Below are positions 13,829-19,039 of a DNA stretch of 19,039 bases, in pieces. This stretch comes from CAKSQF01 sp964582375 (GTDB lineage: Bacteria > Bacillota > Clostridia > Oscillospirales > CAG-272), in assembly GCA_964582375.1 (NCBI GenBank), contig CAZORL010000030.1, forward strand, positions 1 through 19,039, written 5' to 3'. Position 1 is the first letter of the stretch; each line of letters starts with the position of its first letter. A program made the position numbers and the translations under genes. Below the pieces are notes generated by a model, which saw only the letters and a program-made list of their open reading frames with translations, did no database searches and was not told the DNA's origin.

Positions 13829-15065
13829 TAATAAAAACACAAAATTTACGCTTGCGACAGCAATCCTGCTCCTCGGGCTGATCGTCGCGGCACTCTTTAT
13901 GTCGGCGTGTGACAGCAAATCGGACACACCCGTCACGAGCGTAAGATCGACCGTCGCGACGACATCGTCGAGCATTATCACTAAAGTGACAACTTCTTTG
14001 CCGACAACGACCGAGTTACCGACAACGACCGAGTTGCCAACAACCACAGAATTGCCGATAACTACAGCGTTACCGCCCGTCACGACAACAACGATCACGA
14101 CCGAGCCGCCTGTCACGACAACGACCGCAAAGGTCACAACAGCACCGTCACCGACGATATCGAATATAACGCCCGATCAGATCGTAAGGGGCACGATCGC
14201 ATGGGTAACAAAGGACGCCGAGCTTTTTGACACACCGAGCATGGATCACGGTGTCGGCAGTATAAGTGCTGACTGTTCGCTGATACTGATCGACAAGGGT
14301 GAGAGGGCATCGCTCGTTGCGGCACTCGGATCGGCATATTACCTTCCGACCGAATGTCTGACTTTTACCTACCCTACCGATGCGCTGTCAAAAATGGACT
14401 CGCTCGGCGGACGATATTACAAGGGTTCAAACGGCAAGCTCGTCGCGATCGACGCAGGGCATCAAAACAAAGCCATGCCGACAAAAGAACCGCTCGGACC
14501 CGGCTCGACCGAGCAAAAGGCGATGCTTTCATCGGGAACGCAGGGTGTCGCGACAAAAATTCCCGAGTATATTCTGAATCTCGAGGTCGCCCTTCGTCTG
14601 CGCAACGAGCTGATAGCAAGAGGGTACGGTGTGCTCATGATCAGAGAGACGCACACGGTCAGAATAAGCAATGCCGAAAGAGCAAACATAGCAAATGCTT
14701 ACTCTGCCGACATTTTCATCAGAATACACGCCAACGGATCGGCAGACAAAACGGTTCACGGTGCGTACGGGCTGTGCATGACCGCAAAGAACAAGTACAA
14801 CGGGGAGTTGCATACCGAAAGCAGATCGCTCACCGATGCCGTCACCGACGCCTTTTGCAAAGAAACAGGTGTGCGCAGGCTGACCACATGGGAGACCGAC
14901 ACCATGACCGGTATCAACTGGGCGAAAATGCCCGTTGTCATCATGGAGATGGGATATATGTCAAATCCCGACGAGGACAGGTTGATGGCAACATCACTTT
15001 TCAGACAAAACGCCGCCGTCGGAATGGCAAACGGAATAGATGATTATTTCGGGATAGAACGATAA
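13818..15065 (+). CDS. Surface lipoprotein N-acetylmuramoyl-L-alanine amidase (Amidase_3)
   Basis: A 415-residue protein. Its signal segment (about 10-30) ends in a lipobox-like MSAC with C31, so it should be lipid-anchored on the outer face. A Thr/Pro-rich linker (37-115) with four TTELP-like repeats spans the wall. A small SH3-like beta segment (about 124-185) comes next, then the Amidase_3 catalytic domain (208-413) with the zinc ligands H215 (IDAGHQ), E256 and H304 (IRIHAN) and the catalytic E377 (VIMEMGYMSN). It hydrolyses the bond between N-acetylmuramic acid and L-alanine in peptidoglycan, for wall remodelling or daughter-cell separation. Start at 13818 because AAAGGGTGG precedes it directly; it overlaps smpB by 11 nt. 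The upstream 41 in-frame codons are smpB shadow. The Thr-linker length is likely variable between strains. Confidence 0.94.
   Translation: MTTDNKNTKFTLATAILLLGLIVAALFMSACDSKSDTPVTSVRSTVATTSSSIITKVTTSLPTTTELPTTTELPTTTELPITTALPPVTTTTITTEPPVTTTTAKVTTAPSPTISNITPDQIVRGTIAWVTKDAELFDTPSMDHGVGSISADCSLILIDKGERASLVAALGSAYYLPTECLTFTYPTDALSKMDSLGGRYYKGSNGKLVAIDAGHQNKAMPTKEPLGPGSTEQKAMLSSGTQGVATKIPEYILNLEVALRLRNELIARGYGVLMIRETHTVRISNAERANIANAYSADIFIRIHANGSADKTVHGAYGLCMTAKNKYNGELHTESRSLTDAVTDAFCKETGVRRLTTWETDTMTGINWAKMPVVIMEMGYMSNPDEDRLMATSLFRQNAAVGMANGIDDYFGIER
13998..14069 (+). repeat. 18-bp tandem repeat in the amidase linker
   Basis: Four direct 18-bp units, in frame with the amidase, starting with TTGCCGACAACGACCGAG. 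The first two differ at one base and the next two have diverged. They encode LPTTTE, LPTTTE, LPTTTE and LPITTA (residues 61-84). Confidence 0.9.
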
Positions 15066-15083
15066 TACAAGGAAATATCACAA

Positions 15084-15968
15084 ATGTTCGGATTTAAGAA
15101 AAAGTCCGCCGCAAATGGCAAAGAGGGGCTTGGCGGCATATTGAGCATACTGTGCAAAAACGAGATAACGATCAAAACATGCAAATCAAAGAAGGACAGT
15201 CTGCCCGCAAAAAGTAAATTCGGCGGCAATCCGACAGTTCCGAGCGGATTTGAGTGGCCGAGATTTTCGGCAAAAAATTATGATGACGAGGTGGCAAACA
15301 GACCGCTCTCCTTCCTCTGTCAGATCGATCTCTCTGATGTAGCCGCCCTCGACAAAGACGATCTGTTGCCCAAGAAGGGACTGCTTCTCTTCTTTTACGA
15401 GCTTGAGTCGATGGTGTGGGGCTTTGATCCCGCCGATCTCGGATGCTCGCACGTCTACTATTTCGAGGACACGGCTTCCCTTGTGAGCGTACCCTTCCCC
15501 GATGATATGGCGGATGAATACAAGATCAAAGAATACGATCTGAAATTCTCCGCTGCCGATTCATATCCATATTATGAAGAGCTTAAATGTCACGCAAAGG
15601 TCGATGTCGATCGGGAAGAATATGACGACACACTTGAAAAGAGGGGATACGATGGTGGTTTTGAGCGTCACAAGCTTCTCGGATATGCGGATTTAATACA
15701 GGGCGAAATGCTGACCGAATGCGAAAGAACGACTCGCGGACTCTACTGCGGCAACCACGAGAGCTATGCGAGTACACCAAGCGATGTAAAAGATGACATC
15801 GAGAAAAAAGCCACAGAGTGGGTACTGCTGTTTCAGATGGCATCGATCGAAGACGACGATTTTGAGCTGATGTTCGGGGATGTCGGAAATATTTACTTTT
15901 ATATCAAAAAGCAGGATCTGAAGGATCAAAATTTCGACAAAACATGGCTCGTTCTGCAGTGCGGATGA
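15084..15968 (+). CDS. YwqG-like protein (DUF1963)
   Basis: A 294-residue soluble protein that matches the DUF1963/YwqG family. Visible blocks are KSKFGGNPTVPSGFEWPR (43-60), PLSFLCQIDLSDVA (73-86), LLPKKGLLLFFYELE (93-107), GYADLIQGEM near 200, EWVLLFQMASIEDDDFELMFGDVGNIYFYI (244-273) and a short C-terminal strand WLVLQ. DUF1963 proteins are beta-rich, intracellular and of undefined biochemical role, often with SUKH-like or immunity-like neighbours in other genomes (family knowledge); no toxin gene is here. AAGGAAAT lies 8 nt before the ATG. It follows the amidase by 18 bp and is the last protein gene of the run. No clear terminator lies between it and the ssrA promoter. Confidence 0.85.
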   Translation: MFGFKKKSAANGKEGLGGILSILCKNEITIKTCKSKKDSLPAKSKFGGNPTVPSGFEWPRFSAKNYDDEVANRPLSFLCQIDLSDVAALDKDDLLPKKGLLLFFYELESMVWGFDPADLGCSHVYYFEDTASLVSVPFPDDMADEYKIKEYDLKFSAADSYPYYEELKCHAKVDVDREEYDDTLEKRGYDGGFERHKLLGYADLIQGEMLTECERTTRGLYCGNHESYASTPSDVKDDIEKKATEWVLLFQMASIEDDDFELMFGDVGNIYFYIKKQDLKDQNFDKTWLVLQCG

Positions 15969-16003
15969 CGTTAAGTTTATTGCATCTAATAACAAAAAAA
16001 CTG

Positions 16004-16032
16004 TTGACAATCGCGCGATTTTGGTGTATAAT
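16004..16032 (+). promoter_or_regulatory. Consensus promoter of ssrA
   Basis: Perfect TTGACA (16004-16009), 17-bp spacer, perfect TATAAT (16027-16032), so transcription starts about 20 nt before the mature tmRNA 5' end, as expected for a precursor trimmed by RNase P. Confidence 0.92.
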
Positions 16033-16060
16033 ATAAGGGAGGTCAAAAGATCTCCCGTAT

Positions 16061-16432
16061 GGGGGCGTAAAGGTTTCGACGGGGAGTTTGAGACAGGATA
16101 AGCGGGTAGAGCCGGACAATCTCTTAAAAGGTCCAAACTTAAAAGTAAACGCTAATAACGATTACGCTGTAGCTGCCTAAGTGCAGCTATGATGCCGCCA
16201 AAAGTTGCGGCCCGTCCGCCGGAGAGTATCGCGGCTCCGATACGGGCGTCATTCAGCGATGAACGTGAACAGCCATTTCGCCATTGAAGCTGTCACGCAT
16301 TAAATGGCTACCCGATCCGATAGCCTGACCGTCGGCGATCGGAAAGGGGAAATTCCAAAAGACAGCCTGCACCCGGAGAAAGTCTTGCCAACAGCTTTTC
16401 GGACAGGGGTTCGACTCCCCTCGCCTCCACCA
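16061..16432 (+). ncRNA. ssrA: tmRNA (ssrA), tag ANNDYAVAA
   Basis: One-piece tmRNA of 372 nt with encoded CCA. The 5' end GGGGGCG pairs with CGCCTCC (16422-16428), followed by ACCA. The tRNA-like half has GTAAAGGTTTCGACGGGG at the 5' side and the T-arm GGGGTTCGACTCCCC at the 3' side. The resume codon is GCT at 16151, after AGTAAAC as in other Clostridia, and the tag frame to TAA at 16178-16180 reads A-N-N-D-Y-A-V-A-A. This RNA, with SmpB, rescues stalled ribosomes and adds a degradation tag. Usual clostridial tags are ANDN(Y/F)ALAA; here the order is NND and the C-terminus is AVAA. Pseudoknot-rich stretches follow the tag (about 16180-16300). Confidence 0.96.
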
Positions 16433-16532
16433 TTAGAGTATAATCCGAACATGGTGAGCTTGGATTTGAGAACTTCTTCTCTTCTCACATGAGAGACAAT
16501 GAAATTCAACTTTTCCGCATTCCATTTTCACA

Positions 16533-16575
16533 AAAAATCACCTCTATCGTTAGTTTGACGATAGAGGTGATTTTT
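16533..16575. terminator. Bidirectional terminator between ssrA and the GGGtGRT operon
   Basis: A perfect 17-bp stem, AAAAATCACCTCTATCG (16533-16549) with its complement (16559-16575) around a 9-nt loop. U-runs fall on both strands, so it can stop ssrA (plus) and the convergent GGGtGRT operon (minus, 19 bp past its stop). Confidence 0.92.
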
Positions 16576-16593
16576 GGTAAAAATCTTGGGTTT

Positions 16594-17595
16594 TTATGCC
16601 TTCATTGCTTCTTCTACGGCAACTGCAACTGCGACCGTTGCGCCGACCATCGGGTTGTTGCCCATGCCGATGAGACCCATCATCTCAACGTGTGCGGGAA
16701 CCGAGGACGAGCCTGCGAACTGTGCATCCGAGTGCATTCTGCCCATGGTGTCGGTCATACCGTAAGAGGAAGGACCTGCAGCCATATTATCGGGATGGAG
16801 AGTTCTGCCCGTTCCGCCGCCCGATGCGACCGAGAAATACTTCACGCCGTTCTCGACACACCACTTTTTATATGTGCCTGCAACGGGGTGCTGGAATCTC
16901 GTGGGGTTAGTCGAGTTACCGGTGATCGAAACGCCGACATTCTCGAGCTTCATAATAGCAACGCCTTCGGGAACGTTATCTGCGCCGTAGCACTTAACAT
17001 TCGCGCGAGGACCCTTCGAGAAGGGAGTTTCAGAGACGACCTTAACTGTTTCGGAGTAAGGATCGAACTCGGTCTGTACATAGGTAAAGCCGTTGATACG
17101 GGAAATGATATAAGCCGCATCCTTGCCGAGACCGTTGAGGATAACGCGCAGAGGCTTTGTACGAACCTTGTTTGCGTTAAGTGCGATCTTTATAGCACCC
17201 TCTGCTGCCGCGAAGGACTCGTGTCCTGCGAGGAAGCAGAAACAATCGGTCTCCTCGGAGAGGAGCATCTTACCGAGGTTGCCGTGACCGAGACCGACCT
17301 TACGGTTCTCAGCGACAGAGCCGGGAATGCAGAAGGACTGCAGACCGATACCGATAGCAGCTGCCGCATCTGCCGCCTTGGTGCAACCGCTCTTGATTGC
17401 GATCGCCGCGCCGACGGTATATGCCCATTTTGCGTTCTCAAAGCAAATAGGCTGTGTTTCTTCGGTGATCTTATAGGGGTCGATGCCCTTTGCATCACAG
17501 ATTTCCTTGCACTCATCGATAGAGGAAATTCCGTATTCTTTCAGAACGCCGAGGATCTTCGCCTCGCGTCTCTCATAACCTTCAAACTGTGCCAT
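16594..17595 (-). CDS. GGGtGRT family protein
   Basis: A 333-residue protein carrying the family's name motif GGGTGRT (259-265, in SVASGGGTGRTLHPDN). Other conserved-looking blocks are the N-terminal MAQFEGYERREAKILGVL, GHGNLGKMLLSEETDCFCFLAGHESF (103-128), ILNGLGKDAAYIISRING (152-169), SITGNSTNPTRFQHPVAGTYKK (223-244), PSSYGMTDTMGRMHSDAQ (275-292) and an Ala/Val-rich helix at the end. Glycine-rich motifs suggest a nucleotide- or phosphate-binding fold (inference). It is soluble, with several cysteines (C29, C33, C51, C71, C89, C118, C120, C202, C246). AAAGGAGG lies 9 nt upstream of the ATG. It is second in an operon, 18 bp after a NifU/IscU-like scaffold gene, the usual pairing of this family. 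No function is established to my knowledge; a role with Fe-S clusters is an inference from its partner. Confidence 0.93.
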   Translation of the reverse strand: MAQFEGYERREAKILGVLKEYGISSIDECKEICDAKGIDPYKITEETQPICFENAKWAYTVGAAIAIKSGCTKAADAAAAIGIGLQSFCIPGSVAENRKVGLGHGNLGKMLLSEETDCFCFLAGHESFAAAEGAIKIALNANKVRTKPLRVILNGLGKDAAYIISRINGFTYVQTEFDPYSETVKVVSETPFSKGPRANVKCYGADNVPEGVAIMKLENVGVSITGNSTNPTRFQHPVAGTYKKWCVENGVKYFSVASGGGTGRTLHPDNMAAGPSSYGMTDTMGRMHSDAQFAGSSSVPAHVEMMGLIGMGNNPMVGATVAVAVAVEEAMKA

Positions 17596-17613
17596 TTCGG
17601 TATTCCTCCTTTA

Positions 17614-18336
17614 TTATTCTTTACGCGGGTCGATATATTTGACCGCGCCGTCTTCGGGCTTAAATCTGCCGTATGTACCCATAGCCTTCTTATAAGCCTC
17701 ACCGGGTTCCATGCCCTTCTTGATGAAGTCAGTCATCTTGCCGAGCGAAACAAATTCGTAGCCGATGACCTCGTCATTTTCGTCAAGTGCCATTCTGGTA
17801 CAATAGCCCTCGGTCATTTCGAGGTAGCGAACGCCCTTTGCCTTTGTGCCGTACATGGTGCCGACCATCGAGCGTGCGCCCTTACCGAGATCCTCCATGC
17901 CTGCGCCGATTACGAGACCGCCCTCAGAGAATGCGGACTGGGTTCTGCCGTAAACGATCTGAAGGAAGAGCTCGCGCATTGCGGTGTTGATAGCGTCGCA
18001 AACAAGGTCGGTATTGAGTGCCTCAAGGATGGTCTTGCCGGGGAGAATCTCTGCCGCCATTGCTGCCGAATGAGTCATGCCCGAACATCCGATGGTCTCA
18101 ACAAGTGCTTCCTCGATCACGCCGTTCTTAACGTTGAGCGAGAGCTTGCACGCGCCCTGCTGAGGTGCGCACCAACCAATGCCGTGTGTGTAGCCCGAGA
18201 TGTCGGTGATCTGCTTTGCCTTGATCCACTTACCTTCTTCGGGCAGGGGGGCGGGACCGTGATCTGCGCCTTTTCTTACGGTACACATTTCAGCGACTTC
18301 GCCGCTGGTTGCGTACTCATATTTTTCGTCTTTCAT
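17614..18336 (-). CDS. NifU/IscU-like iron-sulfur scaffold protein
   Basis: A 240-residue protein. Residues about 50-130 match the IscU/NifU-N fold: GWCAPQQGACKLSLNV (54-69; C56, C63), VIEEALVETIGCSGMTHSAAMAAEIL (73-98; C84) and LPGKTILEALNTDLVCDAI (98-116; C113). C63, C84 and C113 are good candidates for the three ligand cysteines of IscU, although the third sits in LVCDAI rather than the usual HCS context. A C-terminal extension (about 135-240) with GVRYLEMTEGYCTRMALDENDEVIGYEFVSLGKMTDFIKKGM goes beyond the roughly 130 residues of IscU and sets this subfamily apart. IscU-type proteins build Fe-S clusters and hand them to clients (established); here the likely partner is the GGGtGRT protein. 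AAGGAG precedes the ATG and a strong promoter lies upstream. No cysteine desulfurase is nearby. Confidence 0.9.
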   Translation of the reverse strand: MKDEKYEYATSGEVAEMCTVRKGADHGPAPLPEEGKWIKAKQITDISGYTHGIGWCAPQQGACKLSLNVKNGVIEEALVETIGCSGMTHSAAMAAEILPGKTILEALNTDLVCDAINTAMRELFLQIVYGRTQSAFSEGGLVIGAGMEDLGKGARSMVGTMYGTKAKGVRYLEMTEGYCTRMALDENDEVIGYEFVSLGKMTDFIKKGMEPGEAYKKAMGTYGRFKPEDGAVKYIDPRKE

Positions 18337-18380
18337 TATTCTGTCTCCTTTATGTTATTTAGGAAAAGCCTACGTCCTTT

Positions 18381-18409
18381 ATTATATAACACTTTTTCAA
18401 AAAAATCAA
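18381..18409 (-). promoter_or_regulatory. Promoter of the scaffold-GGGtGRT operon
   Basis: Minus strand: TTGATT (18404-18409), 17-bp spacer, perfect TATAAT (18381-18386), 44 bp before the scaffold ATG. Confidence 0.88.
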
Positions 18410-18429
18410 GAGCTTATATGTAAAAATAT

Positions 18430-18444
18430 ATTGACCGCGTCAAT
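18430..18444. promoter_or_regulatory. Small palindrome upstream of the scaffold-GGGtGRT promoter
   Basis: ATTGAC-CGC-GTCAAT, a 6-bp perfect inverted repeat with 3-bp centre, 20 bp upstream of the -35 box. It could bind a regulator or be chance in AT-rich DNA. Confidence 0.35.
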
Positions 18445-18625
18445 TTTTCGACAAAAAATTATATAGGGCGATGTCTTCGGGCACTTTTGAGACATGGATT
18501 TTTGAAAAAGTTCGATCAGCATGAATAATTTTGCTCTTTTTGGCATAGTATATCACAGAAGTGCCGATAAAGGGACGCCGACGCCGTGACTCGAATGATT
18601 ATTTTAAGTTTTTTTCAAAAAGCCC

Positions 18626-18654
18626 TTGACAAACCGAAAAAGATGTGCTATAAT
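18626..18654 (+). promoter_or_regulatory. Consensus promoter of the tRNA-Leu/tRNA-fMet unit
   Basis: Perfect TTGACA (18626-18631), 17-bp spacer, perfect TATAAT (18649-18654), 20 bp before tRNA-Leu. I see nothing gene-like between 18445 and this box. Confidence 0.92.
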
Positions 18655-18674
18655 ATACGAGCGTTCAGAAATAC

Positions 18675-18763
18675 GCCGGCGTGGCGGAACAGGCAGACGC
18701 ATCGGACTTAAAATCCGGTGGGACGAAAGTCTCGTACCGGTTCGATCCCGGTCGCCGGCACCA
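18675..18763 (+). tRNA. tRNA-Leu (anticodon UAA)
   Basis: An 89-nt class II tRNA. Acceptor GCCGGCG/CGCCGGC, anticodon loop CTTAAAA giving UAA, long variable arm around TGGGACGAAAGTCTCGT, T-arm TTCGATC and encoded CCA. It reads UUA and UUG leucine codons. Shares one promoter and terminator with the tRNA 22 nt downstream. Confidence 0.96.
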
Positions 18764-18784
18764 GACCGTCACACAAATTTATAT

Positions 18785-18861
<77 letters not shown>

Positions 18862-18862
18862 T

Positions 18863-18918
18863 AACTGGACACCAATTTTGATACAATGTGTATCGAAGTT
18901 GGTGTCCAGTTTCTTTTT
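18863..18918 (+). terminator. Terminator of the tRNA unit
   Basis: AACTGGACACCAA (18863-18875) pairs with TTGGTGTCCAGTT (18899-18911). The stem continues inward with TTTTGATAC/GTATCGAAG, including wobbles, giving about 22 pairs around a 5-nt loop. The tail is TTCTTTTT. Confidence 0.93.
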
Positions 18919-18920
18919 GT

Positions 18921-18945
18921 AAAACCCTTGATTTGCAAGGGTTTT
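18921..18945. repeat. Perfect 10-bp inverted repeat at the right edge
   Basis: AAAACCCTTG-ATTTG-CAAGGGTTTT, immediately after the tRNA terminator. It ends in TTTT on both strands and so looks like a bidirectional terminator, perhaps for a gene entering from the right. It could instead be part of a recombination site. Confidence 0.6.
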
Positions 18946-18970
18946 CATATACCTTTTAACGAAAGCAGGC

Positions 18971-19001
18971 TCTACGATAACCGCGGAATGGTTGCCGTAG
19001 A
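18971..19001. repeat. Second hairpin at the right edge
   Basis: TCTACG (18971-18976) with CGTAGA (18996-19001), and an inner ACC/GGT, followed on the plus strand by ACCTTTTTG and more T-runs. A terminator-like shape with no visible gene before it. Confidence 0.4.
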
Positions 19002-19039
19002 ACCTTTTTGCATTTTTTCCTACGAACTTTTTAATTATA

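Noticed and set aside
13998..14069. CRISPR-like repeat array
   Set aside because: Units are contiguous with no spacers, keep the reading frame and encode a Thr/Pro linker.
16489..18423. 644-codon plus-strand open frame across the GGGtGRT operon
   Set aside because: It is antisense to two well-recognised genes with ribosome sites, a promoter and a terminator. It even runs through that terminator, and its translation is Cys/His/Arg-rich without family features. A shadow caused by codon bias.

Overview
The window looks like chromosomal DNA from an uncultured, anaerobic, Gram-positive-type Clostridia member (Ruminococcaceae/Oscillospiraceae-like). Supporting signs are the gene content (RicT, HolB, a small 2[4Fe-4S] ferredoxin, YfhO, DUF951, the GGGtGRT/NifU-like pair), near-consensus sigma-A promoters (most TTGACA-like, 17 bp, TATAAT), strong AGGAGG ribosome sites, and tRNA genes that encode their own CCA. 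This placement is an inference from gene families, not a computed phylogeny.

Left part (1-3.7 kb, minus strand). A solitary serine recombinase is followed by a tRNA-Gly(CCC) with its own promoter and terminator. Next is a two-gene unit, a heavy-metal-associated (HMA) domain protein and a DUF2325 protein, driven by a consensus promoter with a perfect palindromic operator just after the start point. The DUF2325 gene has an in-frame TAA at codon 28. Then come a family 31 glycoside hydrolase and a response regulator cut off inside its receiver domain. This part carries two broken genes and a recombinase, so it looks the most changeable.

Envelope part (3.7-8.6 kb, minus strand). A lipoprotein with a DUF3298-like domain, a DUF951 protein and a 988-residue YfhO-type membrane protein are packed with overlapping or 1-nt junctions behind one promoter and end at a strong hairpin. 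A one-span membrane protein of unknown function lies upstream.

Housekeeping part (8.6-16.4 kb, plus strand). holB-ricT is followed by a ferredoxin gene with its own promoter. Then come five tightly packed genes: a TrmN6-like methyltransferase, rsmI, smpB, a lipoprotein amidase and a YwqG/DUF1963 protein. The tmRNA gene ssrA follows with its own promoter, so both trans-translation partners sit within 3 kb.

Right part (16.5-19.0 kb). A bidirectional terminator separates ssrA from a converging minus-strand operon, a NifU/IscU-like scaffold followed by a GGGtGRT-family protein. This conserved pair has no established function that I know of and is the best candidate for an undescribed system. The 338-base stretch 18337-18674 has no gene. 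It holds the promoter of that operon, a small palindrome upstream of it, and the promoter of a tRNA-Leu(UAA)/initiator tRNA-Met unit; I see nothing in 18445-18625. The tRNA unit ends in a long terminator, and two further hairpins fill the right edge.
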